A model generated the notes under the pieces. The model saw only the letters and a list, made by a program, of their open reading frames with translations, did not search any database and was not told the DNA's origin. This document shows, piece after piece, positions 23,740 through 32,914 of a DNA stretch of 46,048 bases. The stretch lies in contig JAFTYS010000118.1 of NCBI GenBank assembly GCA_017461285.1, positions 1 to 46,048 of the forward strand, read 5' to 3'. How positions within the stretch are numbered: position 1 is the stretch's first letter; each line of letters begins with the position of its first letter. The position numbers and the translations under genes are program-made. Source of the DNA: Bacteroidales bacterium. Lineage in GTDB: Bacteria > Bacteroidota > Bacteroidia > Bacteroidales > UBA932.

Positions 23740-24933
23740 ATGACATCGATTCGTAATATTTTATATAGGATTTTAACCGTTTCAGTGCTGCTCCTCGCGA
23801 CACTGCATCTTTCGGGCCAGAATTCTGTGGACGAACTTGGCCTGAGGACTGTGGTCATCGATCCAGGCCACGGAGGAAAGGACCCCGGAGCTCCGGGAAA
23901 AACCAGCAAGACAAGCGAGAAACATCTTGTTCTGGCGATTTCAAAGCAGCTTGGAAACAAGATCAAGGCAGCATATCCTGATGTCAAGGTCGTGTATACC
24001 AGAAGCACGGATGTTTTCGTCGAACTTAAGGAAAGAGTTAATATCGCCAAGAGAAACAAGGCGGATCTGTTCATTTCCATCCATTGCAATTCGAATAATT
24101 CATCCCAGCCTTATGGCGCTTCCGTCCACATACTTGGACCGCGTTCGAACAATAAGAAGAACCAGAGGGACTACTTTGCGGCGAGCCAGTCTGTAGCACA
24201 AAGAGAGAACTCCGTGATGCTCCTTGAGGATGACTATAAGACCAGTTATCAGGATTTTAACCCAGAGTCAGCAGAATCCGTAATCAGCAACAGCCTTCTG
24301 TGGACGGCCAATTATGGAAGCAGCCTCATGTTTGCTGCCGAACTTGACGGAGCCTTCAGAAAATCACCTTTCCGCGAAAGCGGATACACCGGCATCCACC
24401 AGGACATCTTCTACCTGCTTTGGGCGACAAACATGCCTTCTGTGCTGCTGGAGTTAGGTTTTATCTCCAACACTGCCGACTATAACTACTTGAGTTCGGC
24501 ATCCGGACAGGAGAAGGTAGCGCAGCGCCTGTTCGAAGCTTTCAAGACTTACAAGACCAATTTCGACGCCAGCATGAATGTCACCTCGGCTCCAATCGAG
24601 CCGGAACCAGAGCCTGAGCCTGAACCGGAACCGGAGGCTGTGATACAGCCGGAGCGGGTTCCGGACAGTTCATCTGCCGCATCCCGGTCAGATGTGCATT
24701 ACGGAGTGCAGATAATGGGGCTCGGACGTAAGCTGGGCGCTAAGGATCCTGCATTGAAGGGACTTTCTGTAAAGGTTATCCCTCCTGTCGACGGCGGAAA
24801 GATATATAAATATGTAGCGGCATGGTCAGAGACCCTTCCTGAAGCAAAAGCGCAGCTCTCATCAGTGCGCAAGAAATTTCCGGATGCATTTGTTGTTAAG
24901 GTAGAAGGCAATACCGTATCTAGAGTAAAGTAA
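23740..24933 (+). CDS. N-acetylmuramoyl-L-alanine amidase with SPOR-like C-terminus
   Basis: This 397-aa secreted enzyme cuts the bond between N-acetylmuramic acid and L-alanine in peptidoglycan, typically at division. A signal peptide (1-26) precedes an Amidase_3 domain with the zinc ligands H44 (DPGHGG), E60 and H115 (SIHCNSN). After a Pro-Glu repeat linker (about 287-300) comes a SPOR-like domain (YGVQIMGLG to the end), which would target it to denuded glycan at the septum. Its gene is followed after 7 bp by an MCE-family gene, an arrangement fitting an envelope operon. Confidence 0.92.
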   Translation: MTSIRNILYRILTVSVLLLATLHLSGQNSVDELGLRTVVIDPGHGGKDPGAPGKTSKTSEKHLVLAISKQLGNKIKAAYPDVKVVYTRSTDVFVELKERVNIAKRNKADLFISIHCNSNNSSQPYGASVHILGPRSNNKKNQRDYFAASQSVAQRENSVMLLEDDYKTSYQDFNPESAESVISNSLLWTANYGSSLMFAAELDGAFRKSPFRESGYTGIHQDIFYLLWATNMPSVLLELGFISNTADYNYLSSASGQEKVAQRLFEAFKTYKTNFDASMNVTSAPIEPEPEPEPEPEPEAVIQPERVPDSSSAASRSDVHYGVQIMGLGRKLGAKDPALKGLSVKVIPPVDGGKIYKYVAAWSETLPEAKAQLSSVRKKFPDAFVVKVEGNTVSRVK

Positions 24934-24940
24934 ACGAAGT

Positions 24941-25843
24941 ATGAAGATAAGCAAAGAATTCAAGATAGGACTGTTTGTCGTTTCAGTTATTGTGGGTTCG
25001 TTTTTCCTGCTCAATTATTTGAGAGGAGAAGACCTTTTGAACAGGGAGTTCGAAGTGTCAGCCCGCTATGCAGACGTTGAAGGCCTCGTGTCTTCAGCTC
25101 CTGTATATATTAAAGGATTCAAGGCCGGAAAGGTATCTTCTATCGAGTATGACACAGAATCCGGTGATTTCATGGTGACATGTTCTGTCCTGAAGGATTT
25201 CAGCATACCTTCGGATTCGCGGATGACCATCTATGGTGTGGATATCATGGGGGGCAAGGGAATCCGTATTGACATTGGAGACTCTCAGGAAATGGTTGAG
25301 GACGGAGGTTTTATCTCTTCCGGATCTGAACCTGCCCTTCTCGACGGTCTTGCTGCCGGAGTCGTGCCTCTTATGGACAAGGCCGGGAAGACTCTGGACA
25401 GTCTGAATGTGACTGTGTCGTCGGTGAACAGGATTCTGGCTGATGCAAATATTGCCAGAACATTGTCCCATGTAGAGAAGACTATGGCCGATGTCCGTTC
25501 CATTGCTTCTGTAATTGAAGGAAGGTCGGATGAACTCAATGCTTTCATTGACAATCTTTCCATCATCTCTTCAAAATTAGTTACCGTCACTGACAAGGCC
25601 GATACTCTCGTCTCATCGATAAATTCTACTGTCTCGCAGATCAGTGATGAAGACGTGCGCCACCTCATCGATTCTTTCCGCGACCTTTTGAACAGTCTGA
25701 ACGACCCGGACGGAACAATCGGCAGGCTTATCAACGATGATTCCGTATATTATTCGTTGGATTCACTCTTGACTGACGTTGACGGACTGGTAAGGAAAAT
25801 ACAGGAAAATCCGAAGAAATATTTAAAAATTTCTGTATTCTAA
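24941..25843 (+). CDS. MCE/MlaD-family lipid-transport protein
   Basis: This 300-aa protein has one N-terminal membrane anchor (about residues 9-26) and an MCE/MlaD domain (about 36-115, with VEGLVSSAPVYIKGFKAGKV). A long helical C-terminal region (about 130-290) is rich in Ser, Asp and Leu and resembles the coil or needle of periplasmic MCE proteins. It should be the substrate-binding part of a Mla-type phospholipid transporter between inner and outer membranes. The ATPase and permease (MlaE/MlaF) are not in this window, so they must be elsewhere. It is co-transcribed with the amidase. Confidence 0.9.
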   Translation: MKISKEFKIGLFVVSVIVGSFFLLNYLRGEDLLNREFEVSARYADVEGLVSSAPVYIKGFKAGKVSSIEYDTESGDFMVTCSVLKDFSIPSDSRMTIYGVDIMGGKGIRIDIGDSQEMVEDGGFISSGSEPALLDGLAAGVVPLMDKAGKTLDSLNVTVSSVNRILADANIARTLSHVEKTMADVRSIASVIEGRSDELNAFIDNLSIISSKLVTVTDKADTLVSSINSTVSQISDEDVRHLIDSFRDLLNSLNDPDGTIGRLINDDSVYYSLDSLLTDVDGLVRKIQENPKKYLKISVF

Positions 25844-26117
25844 CACTATACAGACGATTAAAATCGCGTTTTTACTTCTTTTGAAATATTCAAAATTGTA
25901 AGTATTTGTATTATGTGGTGGTTAGCGATACTTTCCCTTTGTAATATATTGTATTACAATAAATTAGATATTCGTCAAAACGCTATTGCAAATATATTTT
26001 GGATGTAAAATAAAATTAATTTGCAATAGCATTTTTCATTTTTTATTACTTTTTTTTCCTCATCTTTGTATTCCCGTTTCGGAAACGGGTACTACATTTG
26101 ACTATAACCCCTATTAA
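25844..26117. promoter_or_regulatory. AT-rich region between the MCE gene and dnaA
   Basis: It contains an 8-bp hairpin TTGTAATA/TATTACAA (25939-25959) and a 12-bp inverted repeat GCTATTGCAAAT (25982-25993) with ATTTGCAATAGC (26019-26030), followed by T-rich DNA that could end the amidase-MCE transcript. A TAnnTTTG box TACATTTG (26093-26100) lies 18 bp before the dnaA ATG. The palindrome CCCGTTTCGGAAACGGG (26073-26089) sits just upstream of that box, where a repressor would act. I saw no DnaA box (TTATCCACA-like), so an origin is not supported here. Confidence 0.6.
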
Positions 26118-27539
26118 ATGACTGACGAAAGATACATACACGTTTGGAACAATTGTCTGAATTTCATTCAGCAGAACATTGATCCAAAGCAGTTCAACTT
26201 GTGGTTCAGGCCGATCAAGCCTGTCTCGCTGGTTGAGTCTACGCTTACGGTCGAGGTTCCGTCGGAGTTCTTCCGTGAGTATCTTGAAGGGGCTTACCTC
26301 GACATACTGAAGGCATCTCTTAAAAAGGAACTGGGAGTCGGAGCAAGACTGGTCTATGTGGTGACTCCGGTCCAGAGGCAGCCGTCGCTTGTTTACCCTG
26401 CATCACATGGCAATGCTCCTGTGAACAGGACCATGTCTGTTGAGACATTCTCAAGAGCCGGCAATCCGGGACCGTTCGTATTCCCTGGCATCCAGAGAGT
26501 TCAGGTAAATCCTCAGCTCAATCCTATCTACTGCTTTGAAAACCTGATAGTAGGCGAGTGCAACAAGATGGGATTCACAGCAGGAGAGAGCATCTCGGCA
26601 GCCCCTGGAAAGACAGCGTTCAACCCGCTCTTCCTCTTCGGAGGTCCAGGTCTGGGCAAGACCCATCTTGCACAGGCAATCGGTATCGAGATAAAGAAGA
26701 AGTTCCCTGAGCTTGTGGTTCTCTATGTACCGGCGAACAGGTTCAAGACCCAGTATATGGATGCTGTGAATGTCAAGAACAAGCTGACAGACTTCCTTGC
26801 GTTCTATATGAAGATGGACGTGCTCATAGTGGATGATATCCAGGACCTCATGGGGCAGAGCACGCAGAATGCGTTCTTCAACATATTCAACCATCTCCAT
26901 CAGTCAGGCAAGCAGCTTATCTTCACATCTGACAGAGCGCCTGTAGATCTCGAGAATTTCGAGGAAAGGCTTCTTTCGCGCCTGAAGTGGGGACTGTCTG
27001 TGGAACTGCAGAAGCCAGATTTCGCCACAAGGCTTAACATGCTGAAAGCAAGAGCTTTCAGAGAAGGTGTAAGGCTCAGTGACGAAGTGCTGAACTTCCT
27101 TGCGACACGCATCAAGTCAAACTTCCGCGAACTTGAAGGAGCATTGATCTCTCTGATAGCTAATGCTACTCTTGCCCATAAGGACATTACGGTCGAGCTT
27201 GCAGAAAAGATCACAGACAAGATCGTAGGTGAGCAGCAGGCTGAGGTCACTATTGACAAGGTGCAGAAAGTCGTATGCGATTACTTCAACATTACCCGTG
27301 ATGACCTTCTTTCAAAGACCAGGAAGCGCCAGATCGTACAGGCCAGACAGATTGCTATGTACATGTCGAGAAATCTGATAAACTGCTCGCTTTCGACCAT
27401 CGGAGCCGAGATCGGAGGCAAGGACCATGCGACAGTCCTTCATGCATGCACGACTGTGAGCGACCTCATGTCTACTGACAAGACATTCAAGCAGTATGTT
27501 TCGGATATCGAGAAGATACTGGTTCCTGTAAGAAGATAA
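26118..27539 (+). CDS. dnaA: Chromosomal replication initiator DnaA
   Basis: This 473-aa protein opens the origin and starts chromosome replication. Domain I (about 1-90, NLWFRPIKPVSL), a linker, and the AAA+ domain III follow in order. The AAA+ part has Walker A GGPGLGKT and Walker B VDDIQDLMG. The C-terminal domain IV carries the DnaA-box-binding signature IGAEIGGKDHATVLHAC. Length and motifs are normal. The gene is not beside dnaN or recF, as is usual in Bacteroidetes. The short predicted leader and the palindrome in its promoter suggest regulated expression. Confidence 0.97.
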   Translation: MTDERYIHVWNNCLNFIQQNIDPKQFNLWFRPIKPVSLVESTLTVEVPSEFFREYLEGAYLDILKASLKKELGVGARLVYVVTPVQRQPSLVYPASHGNAPVNRTMSVETFSRAGNPGPFVFPGIQRVQVNPQLNPIYCFENLIVGECNKMGFTAGESISAAPGKTAFNPLFLFGGPGLGKTHLAQAIGIEIKKKFPELVVLYVPANRFKTQYMDAVNVKNKLTDFLAFYMKMDVLIVDDIQDLMGQSTQNAFFNIFNHLHQSGKQLIFTSDRAPVDLENFEERLLSRLKWGLSVELQKPDFATRLNMLKARAFREGVRLSDEVLNFLATRIKSNFRELEGALISLIANATLAHKDITVELAEKITDKIVGEQQAEVTIDKVQKVVCDYFNITRDDLLSKTRKRQIVQARQIAMYMSRNLINCSLSTIGAEIGGKDHATVLHACTTVSDLMSTDKTFKQYVSDIEKILVPVRR

Positions 27540-27585
27540 TTAAGATAATTCCATACAAAATTATAGTTAAATCCCTGTAAAGTTC

Positions 27586-27593
27586 TAACTTTG
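27586..27593 (+). promoter_or_regulatory. Probable -7 box for pepD-rpe
   Basis: TAACTTTG matches TAnnTTTG, about 37 bp before the pepD start. No good -33 TTTG is visible. Confidence 0.45.
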
Positions 27594-27629
27594 TAAGGAT
27601 TTGTCATTTTATCACTAACACACATGATT

Positions 27630-29063
27630 ATGAATTCGGAAAAAGTACTTTCATTCTTTAAGGAAATAACAAAGATTCCAAGAGAATCAGGACATGAAGA
27701 ACAGATAATAGCATACCTCCAGGAATTTGCCGCTGCAAGGAATCTCGAATGCAAGACAGACGACGCCGGCAATGTGCTCATCGTGAAGGAAGCAGCTGCA
27801 GGCTATGAGAATGTGCCTGCAATCGTTCTCCAGAGCCACTCAGACATGGTCTGTGAGAAGAATGAAGGTGTAGAGCATGATTTTGCGAAGGACCCTATAA
27901 GATATGTGATAGAAGACGGATGGATGATCGCTCCGGACACCACTCTGGGTGCCGACTGCGGAATAGGTGTCGCCGCACAGCTTGCCATCCTGGACAGCGA
28001 CATGCCATGCGGAAAGATCGAGTGCCTTTTCACCACATCGGAAGAGACCGGCCTTGACGGCGCTATGGCCCTTCAGCCTGGATTCTTCACAGGAAAGGTG
28101 CTTCTGAACCTTGATTCAGAAGATGAAGGAGAGATCTTCGTGGGATGTGCAGGAGGTATCGATACAACGGCAGAATTCAATTATACTAATGAACCTGTCT
28201 GTGAAGGATTCGAACTTGAGGAGGTGTTTGTGAAGGACGCTATGGGAGGACACAGCGGAGATGACATCAATAAAGGCCGCGCAAACTCTGTCCAGCTTCT
28301 CGGAACATTCCTCTACAGCATTCTTGACCTTGACTGGCAGCTTGTTTCCATCGACGGAGGAAACAAGAGGAACGCGATCGCGCGTGAGGCGAAGGCAGTG
28401 ATAGCTGCCGAGCCGGACACGCTTGACATCATCAACGAAAGGCTTGAAGCATATGCTGCTGACGTCGCTGAAGAGTACGGTGCAATTGAAACCAACCTTA
28501 AGCTAGGATATGAAGACGTTGAATGCTCTGATGCAGAGGCTATCGACGAAATGACTGCATGGAACCTCGTTGCAGCGCTCTGCGCATCGCCGCACGGGGT
28601 CCTCAAGATGAGCCAGGAGATAGAGAATTTTGTCGAGACCTCTACAAACCTTGCATCGGTCAAGATGACCGAGCCGGGCGTGATACGCATCGGCTCGAGT
28701 CAGAGAAGCTGCGTGACAGCCGCACGCCGTGCGGCCGCAGCGAAGATGGAAGCCTGCTTCGTTCTTGCCGGAGCAGTCGTAAAGCATGAAGGAGAATACC
28801 CTGGTTGGGCTCCTGCAGCAGAATCGCCTGTAAGAGACGCATGCGTGGCATCATACAGAAAGCTCTTCGGTGTAGATCCTAAGGTGAAGGCAATACATGC
28901 AGGTCTTGAGTGCGGTCTGTTTACAGAGAAGTTCCCAGGTCTTGACATGGTTTCGTTCGGACCGACCCTTCGCGGTGTTCATGCCCCGGGAGAGCGCCTT
29001 GACCTTGCTTCCCTCGACAAGTTTGTCGCCCTGCTTGTTGACGTAATATGCAATTACAGATAA
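27630..29063 (+). CDS. pepD: Aminoacyl-histidine dipeptidase / M20 family peptidase
   Basis: This 477-aa enzyme (ATG 27630; ATG 27624 would add two residues) cleaves dipeptides such as those with histidine. It has the M20 metal ligands in order: SHSDMV, GADCGIGVA, SEETGLDGA and HSGDDINKGRANS, with C-terminal GLECGLFTEKFPGLDMVSFGP. The lid/dimerisation domain lies in between. The length is typical of bacterial PepD. Substrate range is inferred from the family. It is followed by rpe, whose start overlaps its stop. Confidence 0.92.
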   Translation: MNSEKVLSFFKEITKIPRESGHEEQIIAYLQEFAAARNLECKTDDAGNVLIVKEAAAGYENVPAIVLQSHSDMVCEKNEGVEHDFAKDPIRYVIEDGWMIAPDTTLGADCGIGVAAQLAILDSDMPCGKIECLFTTSEETGLDGAMALQPGFFTGKVLLNLDSEDEGEIFVGCAGGIDTTAEFNYTNEPVCEGFELEEVFVKDAMGGHSGDDINKGRANSVQLLGTFLYSILDLDWQLVSIDGGNKRNAIAREAKAVIAAEPDTLDIINERLEAYAADVAEEYGAIETNLKLGYEDVECSDAEAIDEMTAWNLVAALCASPHGVLKMSQEIENFVETSTNLASVKMTEPGVIRIGSSQRSCVTAARRAAAAKMEACFVLAGAVVKHEGEYPGWAPAAESPVRDACVASYRKLFGVDPKVKAIHAGLECGLFTEKFPGLDMVSFGPTLRGVHAPGERLDLASLDKFVALLVDVICNYR

Positions 29064-29710
29064 TGCCCATGATACAGATAGCTCCATCAATTCTCGCTGC
29101 CGATTTTCTCCATCTTGAAAAGGATGTCGAAATCGTCAACCGCTATGCGGACATATTCCATCTCGATGTGATGGACGGCGTCTTTGTACCGAACATCTCA
29201 TTCGGATTTCCGGTCATCGAAGCGATTGCAAAGAAGGCGGAGAAGCCGATGGATGTCCATCTCATGATCGTCGAACCGGAGAAATATGCGGAGAGATTCG
29301 CAAAGGTCGGGGCATCGATGATTTCATTCCATCTGAATGCCACTGAGGATCCGGCATCCCTTCTCAAGAGCATACGTTCATGGGGACTGAAGGCCGGTCT
29401 GGTCATCAACCCGGACATACCGGTAGAGAATCTGTTCCCGTATCTGAAAGATGCGGACTATGTGCTCCTGATGTCCGTATTCGCAGGTTTCGGCGGTCAG
29501 AAGTTCATAGAAGCGACCTATGACCGCATCCGTACATTGAAAGCGGAAATCGACCGTCAGGGTCTCGACATAAAGATCGAAGTGGACGGGGGAGTATCTC
29601 CGTCAAACGCCAAGGCCCTTGCCGAAGCCGGAGCTGAAATATTCGTAGCCGGCAGCGCAGTCTTCAGATCCGAAGACCCTGCCGCCGTCATAGCTGCAAT
29701 GAAAGGTTAG
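29063..29710 (+). CDS. rpe: Ribulose-phosphate 3-epimerase
   Basis: This 215-aa TIM-barrel enzyme interconverts ribulose-5-phosphate and xylulose-5-phosphate in the pentose phosphate pathway. Signature parts are IAPSILAADF at the N-terminus, FHLDVMDGVFVPNISFG with the metal-binding His and Asp, MDVHLMI, and KIEVDGGVSPSNAK near the end. The start is either ATG 29063, overlapping the pepD stop as TAATG, or ATG 29069; both keep the domain. Translational coupling to pepD is likely. Confidence 0.95.
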   Translation: MPMIQIAPSILAADFLHLEKDVEIVNRYADIFHLDVMDGVFVPNISFGFPVIEAIAKKAEKPMDVHLMIVEPEKYAERFAKVGASMISFHLNATEDPASLLKSIRSWGLKAGLVINPDIPVENLFPYLKDADYVLLMSVFAGFGGQKFIEATYDRIRTLKAEIDRQGLDIKIEVDGGVSPSNAKALAEAGAEIFVAGSAVFRSEDPAAVIAAMKG

Positions 29711-30534
29711 ATGATATAGCTGATTTCCTTGAAGGCGAATTCCCTGAGTTCGCCTTTTTCCGTGTCTTCTACCAACAGGTGGCCTATATCTGAAAGGCCG
29801 CGGATGATTCCTTCGAATTCACGACCGTCCGAGCAGTCGATGTATCTTGCCGGAACATCTTTTCGCCACATCTGGGAGAGATAGAGCTTGCGGAGTCGGC
29901 TGAGTCCGCCGGTTATGTTCAGGTAGCGGCTGCAGTATCCTTTGAATATGTCCATGTATTCTTCCAGGAGAGGGTGAAGCGGGATAGGTCCTTCGCTTTG
30001 CTCAGGATGACATGAAGAGTATTCAGGATGACATGAAGAGTATTCGGCGTGAGACGAAAAGTACAGCAGCATTGATGTAGGGTTGGGGAGTGCCGGATCG
30101 AATTCAGTCTGGTTTACATTCAGCCCGATTCCGACGATGCTGGACGAGAGGCTGGAGTCGCGTACGGAATGCTCGATCAGTATTCCGCAGATCTTGCGGT
30201 CTCCGACATAAATGTCGTTCGGCCATTTTATCTCCGACCCGATGCCGTGCGACGAAAGAAGGTCCACGACAGAAAGGGCGGTTATCTCGCTTATTGCCGA
30301 CTGATCGGCCGCTCTGATTTGTGTCAAGGCACCGGAACCGTACTTGAGAACGATGCTGAATGTAAGGTTGTCTCCAGGTTCAGATGTCCATGTGTTACCC
30401 CTCTGTCCGCGTCCGGCTGTCTGCTGACGTGCTGACAGGACTGACAAATTGTCAAGTTCCGGAAGGCGTCTTCTGGCCTCTTCATTGGTCGAATCTATGC
30501 TCTCAAGCCATATAATGTCATGCTTCTTTGTCAT
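29707..30534 (-). CDS. birA: Biotin--[acetyl-CoA-carboxylase] ligase
   Basis: This 275-aa enzyme attaches biotin to carboxylases. The start ATG 30534 is chosen because the catalytic domain begins there (IIWLESIDSTNEEARR); the upstream frame is antisense to rsfS. Motifs are QQTAGRGQRGNTW for biotinyl-AMP binding, IKWPNDIYV and KICGILIE. There is no N-terminal HTH, so it is a class I, non-repressor BirA. Between the catalytic core and the C-terminal SH3-like domain lies a REP-derived insert reading SSCHPEYSSCHPEQSEGPIP. The gene end overlaps the rpe end by 4 bp in convergent orientation. Confidence 0.93.
   Translation of the reverse strand: MTKKHDIIWLESIDSTNEEARRRLPELDNLSVLSARQQTAGRGQRGNTWTSEPGDNLTFSIVLKYGSGALTQIRAADQSAISEITALSVVDLLSSHGIGSEIKWPNDIYVGDRKICGILIEHSVRDSSLSSSIVGIGLNVNQTEFDPALPNPTSMLLYFSSHAEYSSCHPEYSSCHPEQSEGPIPLHPLLEEYMDIFKGYCSRYLNITGGLSRLRKLYLSQMWRKDVPARYIDCSDGREFEGIIRGLSDIGHLLVEDTEKGELREFAFKEISYII
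29990..30043 (-). repeat. REP-like tandem repeat inside birA
   Basis: After CCTTCGCTTTGC a 21-bp unit starting TCAGGATGACATGAAGAG is repeated exactly at 30002 and 30023, with a partial third copy after it. Its 21-bp period keeps the birA frame and encodes CHPEYSS-type repeats. The pattern is related to the repeat between carA and carB. Confidence 0.8.
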
Positions 30535-30557
30535 GGTGCATTTTTTGCTTATCTTTG
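30527..30557 (+). promoter_or_regulatory. rsfS-ftsH operon promoter
   Basis: TTTG (30527-30530), a spacer of exactly 19 bp and TATCTTTG (30550-30557) give a full match to the Bacteroidetes promoter. It overlaps the birA start codon and leaves a leader of about 30 nt to the rsfS ATG. Confidence 0.85.
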
Positions 30558-30569
30558 CTCGAATATTTA

Positions 30570-30600
30570 CAAAAATAACTAAAATCAGATACATGAACAA
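30570..30600 (-). promoter_or_regulatory. birA promoter
   Basis: On the minus strand TTG (30600-30598), a 20-bp spacer and TATTTTTG (30577-30570) match the consensus. The promoter overlaps the first codons of rsfS, so the two divergent transcription units interleave. Confidence 0.65.
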
Positions 30601-30940
30601 TAATGAACTTAAAGTAATTGCTGACGCAATGCTTGAAAAGAAGGGACAGGATGTGGTTTCTCTCGATCTCAGATCCATCGGTACAGCTATTTCTGACCAT
30701 TTCATAGTATGTAATGCAGACTCGACTCCGGCAGTCGTTGCGATCGCAGACAATGTCGAAGACAGGATGATAGAGAAATGCAGAAGAAAGGTGAACCGCA
30801 CGCAAGGAAAAGAGAATGCATTCTGGGTTATTCTTGACTACGGTGATATCGTCGTACATGTCTTCCAGACTCCTTACAGGGCGTTCTACAGACTTGAAGA
30901 CCTCTGGGCAGACGCGGAAAAAACCGTATACGAGGACTAA
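30593..30940 (+). CDS. rsfS: Ribosomal silencing factor RsfS
   Basis: This 115-aa protein binds ribosomal protein uL14 and blocks subunit joining when nutrients are scarce. The start ATG 30593 follows the promoter; the longer frame is antisense to birA. The conserved core is present: VVSLDLRSIGTAISDHFIV, then the KENAFWVILDYGDIVVHVFQ segment and a C-terminal FYRLEDLWADA. The length matches the family (105-120 aa). It is the first gene before ftsH, a common order in Bacteroidetes. Confidence 0.95.
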   Translation: MNNNELKVIADAMLEKKGQDVVSLDLRSIGTAISDHFIVCNADSTPAVVAIADNVEDRMIEKCRRKVNRTQGKENAFWVILDYGDIVVHVFQTPYRAFYRLEDLWADAEKTVYED

Positions 30941-30955
30941 TCTTTAATAGGAAAT

Positions 30956-32914
30956 ATGGCAGATAAGAACAATACGCCACGGGGAAAGAAACCCGTGAAA
31001 TTCAGTTTCAGCATATCATGGATATATATCCTGCTTCTGATAGGCATCGGTTGGATGTTCTTCAATCAGGACGGAGCTAATCCGCAGAAAGAGGAATGGG
31101 ATGAAGTCAAGCAACAATGGCTTGCCGGTGACATCAAGGAAGTGGTATTCGTAAGGAATGAGTTTGAAGGTCATGTGACCATGAAACCAGACAGACTCGC
31201 TAACTACGAAGACAAGTTCGGTGGGAATGTTCCCAAGAAGTCTCCTCATTTCGTCTTCCTGGTTTCGGGAAGTTTCAATGCAGAGGAGATGTTCGGAGAG
31301 CTGAACAGCCAGCTCCCTGAAGGAGATAAGGTGAAGGTCGTGATTGAAAGCAGGGAAAGCTTCTGGGGAGTGCTCGAGTGGCTCATTTTCCCTCTGCTTC
31401 TTATCCTGATGTGGGTATTCATGTTCAGAGGAATGAACAAGAACATGGGCGGAGGCGGTCCTGGCGGCGTCTTCAACGTCGGCAAAGCGACCGGCAAGCT
31501 CGCAGAAAAGGACAGCATCAAGGTTACATTCAAGGATGTGGCCGGACTGTATGGAGCGAAGGACGAGGTCATGGAAATCGTTGATTTCCTGAAGAATCCT
31601 AAGAAATATACAGCTCTTGGAGGTAAGATTCCGAAGGGGGCACTCCTCGTCGGTCCTCCGGGAACAGGTAAGACTCTGCTCGCAAAGGCGGTTGCAGGAG
31701 AAGCAGACGTTCCTTTCTTCTCCATCTCCGGTTCAGATTTCGTCGAGATGTTTGTCGGCGTCGGAGCTTCGCGAGTTCGTGACCTCTTCCGTCAGGCAAA
31801 GGAAAAGGCACCATGCATCGTATTTATCGACGAGATTGATGCAGTAGGACGTGCACGAAGCAAGAACGGCGGATTCTCTTCAAACGACGAGCGCGAAAAC
31901 ACTCTGAACCAGCTCCTTACGGAGATGGACGGATTCGGTTCGAACTCCGGTGTGATAATTCTGGCCGCTACTAACCGTGCTGACATTCTCGACAAGGCGC
32001 TCATGCGTGCCGGACGATTCGACAGGCAGATTCATGTCGAACTTCCTGACCTTAAGGAAAGGGAGGAGATATTCACAGTCCATCTCAGAGGACTCAAGCT
32101 TGCGGAAGACTTCGATCTCGAATTCCTCGCAAAGCATACCCCTGGATTCTCAGGTGCCGACATCGCCAATGTATGTAATGAGGCAGCACTTACCGCTGCA
32201 AGACGCAACAAGAATGCTATAGACAGGCAGGATTTCCTTGATGCCGTAGACAGGATCATCGGCGGTCTCGAGCGAAAGTCAAAGATCATTACTCCTGAAG
32301 AGAAGAGTTCGATCGCTCATCATGAAGCAGGACATGCTACCGTCAGCTGGCTTCTTCCTAATGCAAATCCTCTTTTCAAGGTGACGATCGTTCCTAGAGG
32401 ACAGGCTTTGGGTGCGGCATGGTATCTTCCTGAAGAGCGCCAGCTTGTCACAAAGGCACAGATGATTGACGAGATGTGCTCTCTCCTTGGAGGTAGGGTA
32501 GCTGAAGAAATCGTCAACGGTGAACCGTCTACCGGTGCGCTGAACGATCTCGAAAGGCTTACTAAGATGGCTTACGGAATGGTCACATATTATGGTATGA
32601 GCGAAAAGGTCGGCAATCTTTCCTTCTACGACTCGAACGGATCACGTGCTTATGATCTTAACAGACCGTATTCCGAGAAGACTGCCGAGCTGATAGACAA
32701 GGAGGTCAAGGAGCTTGTAGAGATGATTCACGACAGGACAGAAAGGATTCTTAAAGAGAATTTTGACGGTTTCCGTCAGCTTGCCGAGCTTTTATTGGAG
32801 AAAGAAGTTATCTTTGCAGATGATTTGGAAAGGATCTTCGGCCCGCGTGCAGGAGCAAAGCCTGGCGAAGCGGTTCCGAAAGATCCTGAAGAACTAGCAG
32901 AAGAGCAGCAATGA
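30956..32914 (+). CDS. ftsH: ATP-dependent zinc metalloprotease FtsH
   Basis: This 652-aa hexameric membrane protease degrades misfolded membrane proteins and regulators. Two membrane segments (about 20-38 and 137-158) flank a periplasmic domain. The AAA+ module has Walker A GPPGTGKT at 233-240, a Walker [12 protein letters not shown], and an SRH with RAGRFDRQI. The zinc motif HEAGH is at 456-460. The C-terminus is acidic. It lies 15 bp after rsfS and overlaps cdsA by 4 bp (ATGA), so expression is coupled to phospholipid synthesis genes. In E. coli FtsH also controls LPS synthesis; whether it does here is unknown. Confidence 0.97.
   Translation: MADKNNTPRGKKPVKFSFSISWIYILLLIGIGWMFFNQDGANPQKEEWDEVKQQWLAGDIKEVVFVRNEFEGHVTMKPDRLANYEDKFGGNVPKKSPHFVFLVSGSFNAEEMFGELNSQLPEGDKVKVVIESRESFWGVLEWLIFPLLLILMWVFMFRGMNKNMGGGGPGGVFNVGKATGKLAEKDSIKVTFKDVAGLYGAKDEVMEIVDFLKNPKKYTALGGKIPKGALLVGPPGTGKTLLAKAVAGEADVPFFSISGSDFVEMFVGVGASRVRDLFRQAKEKAPCIVFIDEIDAVGRARSKNGGFSSNDERENTLNQLLTEMDGFGSNSGVIILAATNRADILDKALMRAGRFDRQIHVELPDLKEREEIFTVHLRGLKLAEDFDLEFLAKHTPGFSGADIANVCNEAALTAARRNKNAIDRQDFLDAVDRIIGGLERKSKIITPEEKSSIAHHEAGHATVSWLLPNANPLFKVTIVPRGQALGAAWYLPEERQLVTKAQMIDEMCSLLGGRVAEEIVNGEPSTGALNDLERLTKMAYGMVTYYGMSEKVGNLSFYDSNGSRAYDLNRPYSEKTAELIDKEVKELVEMIHDRTERILKENFDGFRQLAELLLEKEVIFADDLERIFGPRAGAKPGEAVPKDPEELAEEQQ

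Noticed and set aside
24598..24645. Pro-Glu coding repeat in the amidase gene as a mobile repeat
   Set aside because: It encodes a simple PE linker between two domains, common in such enzymes, and does not recur elsewhere in the window.
25844..27623. Replication origin around dnaA
   Set aside because: No TTATCCACA-like DnaA boxes or clusters were seen on either side of dnaA.
30535..30801. N-terminal extension of birA to position 30801
   Set aside because: The extension is antisense to rsfS and crosses both promoters; the BirA domain begins at ATG 30534.
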